DNA of 64,000 bases, taken from contig NC_015666.1 in assembly GCF_000217715.1 (NCBI RefSeq), positions 818,270 to 882,269 of the forward strand, in the 5' to 3' direction. The DNA is from Halopiger xanaduensis SH-6 (GTDB lineage: Archaea; Halobacteriota; Halobacteria; Halobacteriales; Natrialbaceae). The number at the start of each line of letters is the position of its first letter. Within the stretch, counting starts at the first letter, position 1. The notes beneath the pieces were generated by a model. That model did no database searches. It was not told the DNA's origin and saw nothing but the letters and a program-made list of their open reading frames with translations. Shown one piece after another: positions 34,164-43,287 of the stretch. Position numbers and translations under genes: made by a program.

Positions 34164-34598
34164 TCAGCGGACGATCGTCACCGGCACCGGCGCGCGCCGC
34201 GCGACGGTCTCCGCCACGCTGCCGAGCAGGACGCGGCTCGCGCCGGTCCGGCCGTGACTGCCGATCACGATCCGGTCGACGCCGTGCTCGTCGGCGTACT
34301 CGACGACCGCGTCCGCGACGGCGCCGACCACCTGATCCGTCTCGATCGACGTGCCGTACTCCCGGGCTCTCTCCTCGGCGTCGTCGAGGATCTGTTCCGA
34401 AAACTCCTGTTGCTGGAGGCGGAAGTCGCCGTAGTCTTCGGCCGACTCCATCTCGAGCGTCGGCGAGTCCCGGAGATCCGCCGGATCGATGACGTGTAAC
34501 GCCGTAATCCGCGCGTCGTGCTGGTCCTCGAGTGCGAACTCGAGGGCGGCGTCGGACGGGTCCGAGTCATCTACTGGAACGAGAACGTGTGTGGCCAT
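34164..34598 (-). CDS. Universal stress protein (UspA family)
   Basis: This 144-residue protein has the UspA fold: MATHVLVPVDDSDPSDAALE at the start, ALHVIDPADL, and the nucleotide-binding motif GSHGRTGASRVLLGSVAETV (Gly-X2-Gly-X9-Gly-Ser). This indicates an ATP-binding Usp. Haloarchaea carry dozens of these; their roles in stress survival are mostly unassigned. It is divergent from the uracil-DNA glycosylase gene (148 bp apart). ATG 34598 is the only sensible start. Confidence 0.9.
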   Translation of the reverse strand: MATHVLVPVDDSDPSDAALEFALEDQHDARITALHVIDPADLRDSPTLEMESAEDYGDFRLQQQEFSEQILDDAEERAREYGTSIETDQVVGAVADAVVEYADEHGVDRIVIGSHGRTGASRVLLGSVAETVARRAPVPVTIVR

Positions 34599-34746
34599 AC
34601 CCGCCGTTGGACGGCCGGCGACAAAAGGGTCCGCTCGCGACTGCAGCAGTCGCCACTGCTACCCCGTCGTGGCGGCCGGCACGAGTCGCCGTCTGCGATG
34701 CGTACGCAAGGAAACGGTGTTTTCCGCCGCTGCTGTAGCGCAGTAC

Positions 34747-35322
34747 ATGAGCGACGGCGACGCCAACCCCGACGAGGCGACCGACCGGGAGTTCGAAACG
34801 GAGTTCGCCGACGTCCTCGAGGCCATCCCGGACGAACACTTCGATCGCGACCAGTTCGTCCCCGGCGTCGGGCCCCTGTCGGCCGACGTGATGCTCGTCG
34901 GCGAAGCCCCCGGCGGGCAGGAAGTGAAACGGGGCGAGCCGTTCGTCGGTCGGGCCGGCAAACAGCTGGATCGCGCCCTCGAGTCGATCGGCTACGATCG
35001 CCGCGACTGCTACGTTACGAACCTCGTCAAGGTCCGGCCGCCGGAGAACCGCGATCCCCACGTCGACGAGATCGAGGCCTGGCGGCCGGTTCTCGAGGCG
35101 GAAATCGAGCGCGTCGATCCGACGGTCCTCGTCCCGATGGGGAGCTTCGCGACCGCCGAGATTCTGGACACCGACGAGACGATCACCGATCTGCACGGGC
35201 GGGAATTTGAACGGAACGGGCGGCTCGTCATCCCGTCGTTCCACCCCGCGGCCGCGCTGTACGATCGAAGCAAGGTCGACGCGATCGAGTCGGATCTCGA
35301 GACGGCGCTCGAGCGGGCGTAG
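34747..35322 (+). CDS. Uracil-DNA glycosylase superfamily (type 4-like)
   Basis: This 191-residue glycosylase has motif A VMLVGEAPGGQEVKRGEPFV (about 50-69), the conserved Asn-bearing DCYVTNLVKVRPPENRDP, and motif B IPSFHPAAALY (about 168-178), all as in type 4 UDG. The enzyme removes uracil from DNA. It lacks the N-terminal CxxC and the second Cys pair that hold the [4Fe-4S] cluster of classical type 4 enzymes; only one Cys is present (residue near 87). So it is a cluster-less variant. ATG 34747 follows CAGTAC. Confidence 0.82.
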   Translation: MSDGDANPDEATDREFETEFADVLEAIPDEHFDRDQFVPGVGPLSADVMLVGEAPGGQEVKRGEPFVGRAGKQLDRALESIGYDRRDCYVTNLVKVRPPENRDPHVDEIEAWRPVLEAEIERVDPTVLVPMGSFATAEILDTDETITDLHGREFERNGRLVIPSFHPAAALYDRSKVDAIESDLETALERA

Positions 35323-35369
35323 CCGAGCGCGTGTCGCGTCGCGTCAGCCCGGCGTGTCTGCCCGGAGCG

Positions 35370-35615
35370 TCAGCTGCGGATCGTCAAAATACCGTCGTTG
35401 ACCGTCACCTCCGTCGCGTCGGCTGGGACCTCGAACTCGAACTGGTCGTCACCCACGACGACGATCGCCGTGTTCTCGGTGACGTCGAGCGTCGGCTCGC
35501 CGCTGCTGGGCCCGAAATCGACGGCGATGACCTGTTCGTCCTCGTACTCGCGCGTGGTGATTTTCGCGTCCTCTTTCCGTCCCGCGGCGGCTTCCAGCTC
35601 GGGTGGTGTTTCCAT
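35370..35615 (-). CDS. Hsp20-like small protein (DUF7127-type)
   Basis: This 81-residue protein has a beta-rich alpha-crystallin-like core: ITTREYEDEQVIAVDFGPSS, LDVTENTAIVVVGDDQFEFE, then VPADATEVTVNDGILTIR, which resembles the last strands of the Hsp20 domain. I recall it as DUF7127, haloarchaeal. A full Hsp20 has about 140 residues, so this is only the minimal core. It lies convergent with the UDG gene and divergent from rlmE. Function is unknown; a protein-interaction or chaperone role is an inference. Confidence 0.68.
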   Translation of the reverse strand: METPPELEAAAGRKEDAKITTREYEDEQVIAVDFGPSSGEPTLDVTENTAIVVVGDDQFEFEVPADATEVTVNDGILTIRS

Positions 35616-35827
35616 GGTCGACCGGTCGGGGCCACCGCCCGTAAGGGGTGTGCACGAAGCTGCCGCGTCCGGTTTTGTTGCGGTCGCGTCTCCCGTTTCG
35701 ACCGCGGCGCCGTTTCAGCAAGTCTTTCCGCGTCTAGCCCGTACCGCTCGACGAACACGATCGCCTCCTCGATCCGTCGGCCGACTTCGGCCCGACCGCC
35801 TCGAGGGGCGCGGATCCGAACCCGACC

Positions 35828-36610
35828 ATGACAGGACGCGACCACTACTACAACAAGTCGAAACAGGAAGGCTACCGCAGCCGGGCGGCCTACAAGCTCA
35901 AACAGTTAGACGACCTCGAGAACGTCATCGACCGCGGGGACGCGGTCGTCGACCTCGGCGCCGCGCCCGGCGGCTGGCTGCAGGTCGCCGCCGAGAAGGT
36001 CGGCCCCGAGGGACGGGTCGTCGGCGTCGACCTCCAGCGGATCAAGCCGTTCGACGACGACATCAACGAGCGCGTCGAGACGATCCGCGGCGACATGACC
36101 GAGGAGCGCACGCGCGACCGCGTCATCGACGCCGCCGAGGGGAAGGTCGACGCCGTCGTCTCGGACATGGCGCCCAACATGTCCGGCGAGTACTCGCTCG
36201 ATCAGGCCCGCTCGCTGCACCTCGCGCGCCAGGCCTTCGAGACCGCTCTCGAGTTGCTCGACACCGGCGGCGACTTCGTCGTGAAGGTGTTCGAGGGGCC
36301 CGACGTCGACGACTTCCGGGCCGACGTCGAGGAGGAGTTCCAGTACGTCCGCGCGACCAGCCCGAAGGCTTCCCGCGACGAATCCTCGGAGGTGTACTTC
36401 ATCGCGAAGGGCCGACTCACCGCACCCGTCCGGCCGGGCGACGAACTCGAGGTCGAGATCACCGACGTCGGCAACGAGGGCGACGGCATCGCCTCGGTCG
36501 AGGGCTACCGGCTGTTCGTCCCCGCGACGGAGGAGGGCGAGACTGTCGAGGTGCGCATCGACGACGTCAAGCCGAACTTCGGGTTCGCCCAGCGGATCGA
36601 TCGGGACTGA
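35828..36610 (+). CDS. rlmE: 23S rRNA (uridine-2'-O)-methyltransferase with TRAM domain
   Basis: This 260-residue protein has the FtsJ/RrmJ fold. SRAAYKLKQLDDL starts the core, the SAM site is VVDLGAAPGGWLQVAAEKV (about 40-58), and the catalytic K-D-K-E set is Lys23 (AYKL), Asp113 (VVSDMAPN), Lys153 (FVVKVFEG) and Glu188 (SSEVYF). Residues about 200-258 are a TRAM domain (VRPGDELEVEITDVGNEGDG), common in archaeal homologues and expected to bind RNA. It methylates the A-loop uridine of 23S rRNA or a related site. ATG 35828 follows the upstream region closely. Confidence 0.92.
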   Translation: MTGRDHYYNKSKQEGYRSRAAYKLKQLDDLENVIDRGDAVVDLGAAPGGWLQVAAEKVGPEGRVVGVDLQRIKPFDDDINERVETIRGDMTEERTRDRVIDAAEGKVDAVVSDMAPNMSGEYSLDQARSLHLARQAFETALELLDTGGDFVVKVFEGPDVDDFRADVEEEFQYVRATSPKASRDESSEVYFIAKGRLTAPVRPGDELEVEITDVGNEGDGIASVEGYRLFVPATEEGETVEVRIDDVKPNFGFAQRIDRD

Positions 36611-36751
36611 GTCGCGGCCTTTCCGTTTCCTGCTCACGCTCTTCTCGAGCGCGTAGAATCTCTCCAGCGTAGCGTGTACGCCGTCGCGTCGGATCCTTCG
36701 ACTCCTCGACGGTTCAGTGCGGTACCGCTCGCGACTGTCGACTCCGCCCCG

Positions 36752-36931
36752 TTAGGCGTCGTCCTCCTCGAGCCGATCGTGGCGCTCGTCGATCTCGTCC
36801 ATGATATCGAGCGTCTTCCGAATCGAGGCGCGGATCGCGTCGCTGCGGTTGACGAATTTCCCGTCGTCGCCGACGTGGTCGTCCAGATCGTCGAGCAGTT
36901 CTTGCGGGATTTCGACGCTGATCTTCGGCAT
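36752..36931 (-). CDS. Ribbon-helix-helix DNA-binding protein
   Basis: This 59-residue protein was found by reading the leftward frame from ATG 36931 to TAA 36752. It starts with the beta strand PKISVEIPQELLDDLDDHVG, then KFVNRSDAIRASIRKTLDIM, which has the strand-helix-helix order of CopG/Arc-type ribbon-helix-helix regulators, and ends in an acidic tail (ERHDRLEEDD). Such proteins bind DNA as dimers, often regulating their own gene. The 95 bp to the tatC gene (leftward, downstream) and the 141 bp to rlmE hold no other gene. Confidence 0.82.
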   Translation of the reverse strand: MPKISVEIPQELLDDLDDHVGDDGKFVNRSDAIRASIRKTLDIMDEIDERHDRLEEDDA

Positions 36932-37025
36932 CAGTGTGCGTACGGTTTGCAGGGAGGTCCCTTAAGCCGTCGGAGTCGGTGACGCGCTCGAGGGCTCGAG
37001 GGGATCGAAACGGAACCGAAACCGC

Positions 37026-39395
37026 TCACTCGGCGACCGCGCCGTCAGCGTCGGCTTCCGGCTCGGCCGGCGCGCCGCCGCGACCGCCGCCGAAGAGGCG
37101 ACCGCCCGCGGTGAGCACGTAGAGGACGGCCAGCCCGAGCAGGTAGGTGAGCGCGATCGGGATCGCCAGCAGCAGCATCGTCAGAATGCCCTTCGGGCTG
37201 GCGAAGGCCGCGATCGCGAAGACCCCGACGACGGCCGGCCGCCAGCGCTCGAGCATCGTGCGGTAGCTGACGATGCCGCCGATGTGGAACAGCGCCATCG
37301 TGACGACGACGTTAAAGAGGAATCCCACGCCCAGCGTCGTGTAGATCACGAGCCAGGAGAAGCTGTTGATCCGGTAGGAGACCTCCATCCCGTTGGCCAG
37401 CGCGTCGGTGATCAGGTAGGAGATCACGGCCGGCGCGATCCAGTAGAACCCGAGGAAAATCCCGAGTCCGAAGCCGGCGAACAGCGCGAGCCCCCAGACG
37501 AGGAAGATCCGGGAGTCGCCGGTGACGAGCCCGCGTTCCTTGGCGGCCGGCCAGCCCCAGTAGCAGATCAGCGGCAACACGGAGACGAACCCGAGGATCG
37601 TACTCACCTTCACCATGAAGATGAGCACTTCCACGGGCTCGAGCGCGACGACTAAGCCGAGGTCCTGGAGCAACTGGATCGTCGCCTCGGTCGTCATGTC
37701 CTCGGTGAGGTAGGCTTCGTTGCCGTCGGCGACCTCCGCGAGCGCCTCGTTGGGGACCCGATCGACGAACTGTGCGAGGATGATGCCGAAGCCACCCTGG
37801 TAGAGCGCGAGGAAGGTGCCGCCGAGGACGGCCATGAAGACGCCGACGATGTAGATCGTCTTGGAGGTGAGGCTGTCGACGATGAACGCGAGGTCGTAGG
37901 CGTAGCCGCCGACGTCGTCCTCGGTGGTCTCGTCCTCGGTGAAGGGATCGAGCATCCCCGCAGCGGTGCTCGCGACGACGCTTTCCTCTTCTTCCTCGCC
38001 GGCGCTGCTGCCGGCGGCGTCGGGCCTGTTGGCTGCCACGCCGTCGCCGTCGCCCGAGTCGCTGCCGTCGTCGTCGTCTGCCTGTGCCTGAAGCGTATCG
38101 AACCGGTTGAGGATCGCCTCGGCCTTGTCCCGGTTGTCGTCGTACATCGCCTGCCGGGAGTACTCGAGGGCTTCCTCCTCCTCCATCGAGAGGAATACCT
38201 GCGCCGGGACGTCCTCGACGTCCCCGGCCGCGAGCGTCTCGAAGTCGATCTCGTCCGGGTCGTCCGCGGTCCGGATATCGTCCTCTCGGGGGTAGACCGG
38301 CGACTGCAGCACCTTTATCGTGTACCCGATGAGGGCGACGAGGCCGACGACGGCCGCGATGACCAGCCCGATGGCGGCGTCGCCGAGCAGGCCGTACTCG
38401 GCCGAGAGCGACTCGAGGCCGCCGAGCGTGAGCCCGTCAGGGCGGATCCCGGACGGCAGCAGGGGGAGCAGCGCTTCTTCGGTCCGGTCGAGTCCGTTCT
38501 GATTGATGACGACGGTCGTGCCGACGGCGACGGCCGCCAGCGCGCCGACGAACTGGAGCACGCGCCGTTTCACGAGGCCAACCCCGGTGTCGAGTTCGGC
38601 CGCGCCGCGGCGACGGATGTTGGTGACGACCTTCGAGAGGCCGAGGCTGAAGACGTAGAGCGCGAACAGCGGCAGCGCCCACATGACCAGCGTGAACGGG
38701 TCCGGCGGCGAGAACATCGCGCCGAAGACCGTGATGGCGATGATCGCGTGGCGCCACTTGTCGCGGAAGGTCTCGTAGGAGACGATCTCGGTGTACGCGA
38801 GGGCGCTCATCGCCAGCGGAAGCTGCGCCGCGAGACCGAACGAAAGGGTCAACAGGACGGTAAACTGCGTGAACTCGGTGATCCCCCAGTGGGGGTTGAC
38901 GCCGGCCTCGTAGGAGATCGTCGCGAGGAAATCGAAGGCGAAGGGGAAGAAGACGCCGTAGGCGTAGCCGACGCCGACGCAGAACAGGGTTATCGAGATC
39001 AGCCCGAGGGCGGCGGCGTACCACTTCGAGACGGGGACGACCGAATGGACGCCCCGCTCGCGAAGCGCGTCTCGAGAGAAGTACAGCAGCGCAGGGATTG
39101 CGAGGATAACTCCGATGAGCATCCCGATCTTCGCTTGCAGGAGGATCACTTCGAACGGCGTTCGAGTGATGATGTCGGTCGCCTGGCCGATCTCTTGACT
39201 CATCTCGGCCTTCGCCGTCGCCTTGAGGAAGTCCCAGACGAAGACCCGCAGGGCGTAGAACGAGCCGATGAAGCCGATAACGAAGACGATAAACACCTTC
39301 TGAAGGTGCGTCTGGGCGCTCGAGAGCAGTGCGCCGAGGGTTTCCCGCCCGCTATTGATCGCTCGGGCGGTGTCCTCGTCGACGGCAGAACTCAT
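37026..39395 (-). CDS. tatC: Double TatC translocase protein TatCt
   Basis: This 789-residue protein contains two TatC domains in one chain, as in haloarchaeal TatCt (about 14 helices). The first domain runs from FIVFVIGFIGSFYALRVFVW (about 35-54) through LPLAMSALAYTEIVSYETFRDKW, the second from IYIVGVFMAVLGGTFLALY (about 520) through VRINSFSWLV-like sequence to TYLLGLAVLYVL. A long acidic linker (about 395-510) separates them. TatC recognises twin-arginine signal peptides; most haloarchaeal secretion uses Tat, making this essential. It is divergent from TatCo with 172 bp between the starts. ATG 39395 is chosen. The C-terminus is Gly/Arg-rich then acidic. Confidence 0.95.
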   Translation of the reverse strand: MSSAVDEDTARAINSGRETLGALLSSAQTHLQKVFIVFVIGFIGSFYALRVFVWDFLKATAKAEMSQEIGQATDIITRTPFEVILLQAKIGMLIGVILAIPALLYFSRDALRERGVHSVVPVSKWYAAALGLISITLFCVGVGYAYGVFFPFAFDFLATISYEAGVNPHWGITEFTQFTVLLTLSFGLAAQLPLAMSALAYTEIVSYETFRDKWRHAIIAITVFGAMFSPPDPFTLVMWALPLFALYVFSLGLSKVVTNIRRRGAAELDTGVGLVKRRVLQFVGALAAVAVGTTVVINQNGLDRTEEALLPLLPSGIRPDGLTLGGLESLSAEYGLLGDAAIGLVIAAVVGLVALIGYTIKVLQSPVYPREDDIRTADDPDEIDFETLAAGDVEDVPAQVFLSMEEEEALEYSRQAMYDDNRDKAEAILNRFDTLQAQADDDDGSDSGDGDGVAANRPDAAGSSAGEEEEESVVASTAAGMLDPFTEDETTEDDVGGYAYDLAFIVDSLTSKTIYIVGVFMAVLGGTFLALYQGGFGIILAQFVDRVPNEALAEVADGNEAYLTEDMTTEATIQLLQDLGLVVALEPVEVLIFMVKVSTILGFVSVLPLICYWGWPAAKERGLVTGDSRIFLVWGLALFAGFGLGIFLGFYWIAPAVISYLITDALANGMEVSYRINSFSWLVIYTTLGVGFLFNVVVTMALFHIGGIVSYRTMLERWRPAVVGVFAIAAFASPKGILTMLLLAIPIALTYLLGLAVLYVLTAGGRLFGGGRGGAPAEPEADADGAVAE

Positions 39396-39567
39396 TGTCC
39401 GTGGGTAACTTACATCCAGTTATCAACCTTTCGAGTCCTCGAGTCGAAAGCGGCCGTTGACGGCGATTCGCGAGTCGGCCGATGTCGGTCCGATCGGTTC
39501 GCGGCGGTCGCTCGAAGTGGCCGTAAGAAAAAGGCCTATAACCGGCGGCCTATCTATATCCCGATAG

Positions 39568-40659
39568 ATGTCGGACGAGTCGGCAGCCGACGGAAGCGCG
39601 GATTCCGTCGCATCCGGTTTCCGCGCTCGGACTCGCAGGCGCCGCGACGAGCGATTGCTCCCCGACGGCGGGTCGACTCCGCCCGAAGACGAGGGCGCGG
39701 ATTCGGGTTCAGGTTCGGATTCGGAGTCGAGTTCGAGCGCGAACGCGGACTCAGACTCGGACTCGAACTCGAGCGCTGCGACCGCGAACGACGACGACGA
39801 GACCGAAACGCCGCCGGTCGAAACCGACGGCGAAGGCGTCGTCAACCCCGAATCCGGTGCCGGCGCCGGCGAGTCCTACCCCGACCCCGAGTATCCGGAT
39901 CCCGACGACGAGGATCTCGACGGCCTCGAGACGCCGCCGGACGACGAGGAGATGCCGCTGGCCGATCACATCGAGGAGATGATCCTCCGGCTGGCGGTCG
40001 TCCTGCTGTTCGGGACGGCCGGGACGGCGATCGGGTTGCTGTTCGCGTCCGACGCGATCAGCTACATTTGGACCGACGTCTTCCCCGCCGCGGCCGAGGA
40101 GGTGCCGCCGCCGCACGTCTACCATCCGCTCGAGCTGTGGCTGACCCGGATCAAGCTCTCGGCGCTTTTGGGGATCATGGTCGCACTGCCGACGTTCGTC
40201 TACGAGTGTTACCTGTTCATGCGACCGGGGCTGTACCCCCACGAGCGCAAGTACTACCTCGCGGCGGTCCCGACGAGCGTCGTGCTCGCGGGCATCGGGA
40301 TGGTCTTTTCCTACGTGCTGGTGTTGCCCGTCCTCTTCCAGTATTTCACGTACTACGCCGAGGGGAGCGCCGCTATCGCGTACGCCCTTGGCGACACGTT
40401 CGACCTGATTATCACGCTGACCGGCTTCCTCGCGATCGTCTTCCAGATTCCGCTGTTCATCATGCTGGCGATCATGATGGGCGTAACGACTCGCCGGTGG
40501 CTCGCCCAGAAGCGGCTGTACTTCTGGGCCGCGTTCCTCGGCCTTTCGTTCATGTTCACGTTCGACCCCTCGGGGATGGCGCCGATCCTCGTCGCGATCG
40601 TCATGGTCGCGCTGTTCGAGGGCACGCTGCTGATCCTGAAGTGGGTCGGCACGGAGTGA
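39568..40659 (+). CDS. tatC: Twin-arginine translocase subunit TatCo
   Basis: This 363-residue protein is the single-domain TatC. The N-terminal 130 residues are an acidic, Ser/Asp-rich disordered region typical of haloarchaea. The six-helix TatC core starts at MPLADHIEEMILRLAVVLLF and includes VYHPLELWLTRIKLSALLG, FVYECYLFMRPGLYPHERKY, the Tyr/Leu-rich VFSYVLVLPVLFQYF and GFLAIVFQIPLFIM. It works with TatA and TatCt. The upstream TATA-like CTATCTATATCC ends at the start codon region, implying a leaderless or very short-leader mRNA. Confidence 0.93.
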   Translation: MSDESAADGSADSVASGFRARTRRRRDERLLPDGGSTPPEDEGADSGSGSDSESSSSANADSDSDSNSSAATANDDDETETPPVETDGEGVVNPESGAGAGESYPDPEYPDPDDEDLDGLETPPDDEEMPLADHIEEMILRLAVVLLFGTAGTAIGLLFASDAISYIWTDVFPAAAEEVPPPHVYHPLELWLTRIKLSALLGIMVALPTFVYECYLFMRPGLYPHERKYYLAAVPTSVVLAGIGMVFSYVLVLPVLFQYFTYYAEGSAAIAYALGDTFDLIITLTGFLAIVFQIPLFIMLAIMMGVTTRRWLAQKRLYFWAAFLGLSFMFTFDPSGMAPILVAIVMVALFEGTLLILKWVGTE

Positions 40660-41114
40660 CCGCGGGTCGGATTCGGGTCTGAGTTCGGTTCGGTCTCGTT
40701 CTTCTTCGCTGCTTTTCCGCGCTTCGTTCGGATCGACCAGCGGCCGCGCCCCGTACGGTCAATGCTGGACTCGATAACCGTGGGATTTGCTCCCGGTTCA
40801 GACACCGTCCGTCCGCCGATTCTCGAGTCGAGATGAATGCTATCATGGATCACGGAATCTCGTGGACGGACGTCCGATCCGGATACACCAACCCGTGATT
40901 TTACGGCCTTATATTGTTCCGAGGTGTTCGTATATTATCGGAAGCTCTTATTCTATGGCCCATTAGTTCGATATTGTAAACGATTATCGTTTAGTAGTTG
41001 TGTATACTCCCGTCTATCCGTGAAACACTGTATGATATTGGGCCAATCTCTCTTGACGAGGGTGGTTTGTAAATCGGCCACTCTCGTTCCCGGGCGCGCC
41101 GGGAGGTGGAACGC
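40660..41114. other. nasA upstream region; no gene seen
   Basis: This 455-bp region after TatCo is AT-rich and carries the nasA promoter. Several AT blocks occur between 40900 and 41040 (TTATATTG, GTATATTATC, GTATGATATT). The 17-bp palindrome at 40976-40992 is listed separately. The SD-like GGGAGGTG at 41101-41108 precedes nasA ATG 41115 and should set that start. No open frame with a family match is present. Confidence 0.6.
40976..40992. promoter_or_regulatory. 17-bp perfect palindrome (candidate nitrogen operator)
   Basis: TAAACGAT-T-ATCGTTTA is a perfect inverted repeat with one central base. Its core AACGATTATCGTT matches 11 of 13 bases of the element at 45001-45013 before nitrite reductase and resembles the element in the amt-glnK promoter. 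TTTAGT immediately follows and could act as a poor TATA box, leading to a leader of about 100 nt. The same relative placement occurs at all three genes. Confidence 0.55.
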
Positions 41115-43268
41115 ATGACCGATCTCGTGCCGACGACGTGCATGCGGTGTGCCGTCGGCTGCGGCCACGTCCAGCGGCCCGTCGAGCAGGGGTACGGACT
41201 CGACGTCGTCCGCGGGGACGCCTCTCATCCGGTCAACAACGGCCTGGCCTGCCAGCGCGGGGTCACCGAGACCGCCGATCCCGACGGCGAGTGGCTGGCC
41301 CGCCCGCTCGTCCGCCGCGACGGCGACCTCGTCCCGACGACCCTCGAGACGGCCTTAGAGCGCGCTGCGGAGGGACTCGAGGGCGCCCTCGACGAGGCTG
41401 GCCCCGAGGGCGTCGCGGTGCTCGGCAGCGGCCAGCAGACCAACGAGGCCGCCTACGCCTTGGGCAAGCTCGCCCGCGGCGGCTTCGGGACGCCGTACTA
41501 CGACGCCAACACGACGCTGTGTATGGCCTCCGCGGTCACGGCCTACTACGACGCCTTCGGCAGCGACGCGCCGCCGCCGACCTACGACGACATTCCCGAG
41601 GCCGAGACGCACCTCGTCTGGGGCGCGAACCCGGCCGCGGCCCACCCGGTCATGTTCCGGTGGATCAACCAGTCCGCCGACGCCGAGGACTCCGAGCTAA
41701 TCGTCGTCGACCCCATCGAGAGCGAGACCGCGGACGTTGCGGACCTGCACGTCCCGCTCGAGCCCGGCGGCGATCTCGCGCTGGCCCGCGCGGTGCTCGC
41801 CCGAGTCGTCGAGACCGGCCGCGTCGACGAGGAGTTCGTCGCCGCGGCGACCGAGGGCTTCGACGACTTGCGCGCCGAGCTCCCGGACGCCGAGGCGGCC
41901 GCCGAGCGCGCCGGCGTCTCGATCGAGGACGTCGACCGCATCGCGGCGGCGCTCGAGGACCCGACCCTGTGCTACTGGGGAATGGGAATCAACCAGAGCG
42001 TCAACGGCACCGCGGCGTCGGGCGCGCTGATCGACCTCTGTCTGGCGACGGGCAACCTCCGCCCGGGCTCGGGACCGTTCTCGCTGACCGGCCAGGCCAA
42101 CTCGATGGGCACCCGCGTCTGCTCCTCGAAGGGGACCTGGCCCGGCCACCGGCCGTTCGACGACCCCGAGCACCGCCGCGCGGTCGCTGACCATTGGAAC
42201 GTCCCCGAACCTCGCCTCCCGGCCGATCCCGGTCCCGGCCCGGTCGGCATCGTCGACGCGATCGGCGACGACGTCGAGGCCGTCTTCGCCGTCGCGACCA
42301 ACCCCGTCGCGGGCATGCCCGACGCGACCCGCGTCCGCGAGCACCTCGAGGACGCCTTCCTCGTCGTCCAGGACGCCTTCCGTTCGGAGACGGCCGAACT
42401 GGCGGACGTCGTCCTGCCGGCGGCGACCTGGGGCGAATCGGCGGGGACGACGACCAACATGGAACGAACCGTCTCCCGCGTCCGCGCCGCGACGGAGACG
42501 CCCTCGGGGATCAAGACCGACCTCGAGCTCATCGGCGCGATCGGCGACCGCGTCGTGCCCGAGCTGTTCGACACGCCGCTCGAGCCCGCCGCGGTCTTCG
42601 ACGAACTCGCCGCCCTGACCGCGGGGACGCCCGCCGACCTCTCGGGGATCAGCTACGATCGGCTCGAGGAGGAAGCGGCAGTTCGCTGGCCCGCACCCGC
42701 ATCCGACGTTTCGGCGGGGTACCGCTACTACGACGGTCCCGACGCGAATGGGGACGACGATGCGGCCGACGCCGACGAGTCGTGGTCGTTCCCCACCGAC
42801 TCCGGTCGAGCGCAGTTCTCGAGCGGACGGGCGCGTCCGCTCCCCGAGTCGACCGACGAAGCCTACCCGCTCACGCTGACGACTGGACGGCGACCGGATG
42901 CGTACAACACCGGTGTCCGTACTCGAGAGGACGAACCGCCGGTCGCCCGCGTCAGCCCCGCGACTGCCGTCGCGCTGGCCGACGAACTCGAGGGCGGCGA
43001 GCGCGTCGACGCTGCGGTTCAGGATGACGACGACGCCCAATACGGCCGCGTCGTCTCCCGTCGCGCCTCGGTCACCGTCCGCGTCGAGACCGACGAGTCG
43101 ATCCCGGACGGCGTGGTCTGGCTGCCGATCCACCACCCGGCGGTCAACGACCTCACGCTACCCGACGTCGACCCGCGCTCGAAGGAGCCCAACTTCAAGC
43201 AGTGCGCGGTGCGCCTCGTGCCGCCGCGCGACCGGGACGCAAGCGCGGTCGCCGAAGTGAGCGCGTAA
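41115..43268 (+). CDS. nasA: Assimilatory nitrate reductase (molybdopterin enzyme)
   Basis: This 717-residue enzyme reduces nitrate to nitrite. The N-terminal [4Fe-4S] motif is C9-x2-C12-x3-C16...C46 (TTCMRCAVGCGH, LACQRGV), the Mo-bis-MGD ligand is Cys136 in NTTLCMASAV, and MGD contacts appear in WGANPAAAHPVMFRW, GPFSLTGQANSMGTR and ATNPVAGMPDATR. The C-terminal MoCo-binding domain has LTLTTGRRPDAYNTGVRTR. No twin-arginine signal is present, so it is cytoplasmic and assimilatory; ferredoxin is the likely donor in haloarchaea. ATG 41115 follows an SD-like GGGAGGTG. It leads nasA-nasB. Confidence 0.95.
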   Translation: MTDLVPTTCMRCAVGCGHVQRPVEQGYGLDVVRGDASHPVNNGLACQRGVTETADPDGEWLARPLVRRDGDLVPTTLETALERAAEGLEGALDEAGPEGVAVLGSGQQTNEAAYALGKLARGGFGTPYYDANTTLCMASAVTAYYDAFGSDAPPPTYDDIPEAETHLVWGANPAAAHPVMFRWINQSADAEDSELIVVDPIESETADVADLHVPLEPGGDLALARAVLARVVETGRVDEEFVAAATEGFDDLRAELPDAEAAAERAGVSIEDVDRIAAALEDPTLCYWGMGINQSVNGTAASGALIDLCLATGNLRPGSGPFSLTGQANSMGTRVCSSKGTWPGHRPFDDPEHRRAVADHWNVPEPRLPADPGPGPVGIVDAIGDDVEAVFAVATNPVAGMPDATRVREHLEDAFLVVQDAFRSETAELADVVLPAATWGESAGTTTNMERTVSRVRAATETPSGIKTDLELIGAIGDRVVPELFDTPLEPAAVFDELAALTAGTPADLSGISYDRLEEEAAVRWPAPASDVSAGYRYYDGPDANGDDDAADADESWSFPTDSGRAQFSSGRARPLPESTDEAYPLTLTTGRRPDAYNTGVRTREDEPPVARVSPATAVALADELEGGERVDAAVQDDDDAQYGRVVSRRASVTVRVETDESIPDGVVWLPIHHPAVNDLTLPDVDPRSKEPNFKQCAVRLVPPRDRDASAVAEVSA

Positions 43269-43287
43269 CCGTGATCGGTGAGTCTCG

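Noticed and set aside
35616-35845. Leftward frame with EEAIVFVERYGLDAERLAE before the DUF7127-type gene
   Set aside because: Looks locally coding, but the frame then runs through the neighbouring gene in the wrong frame and overlaps the rlmE start.
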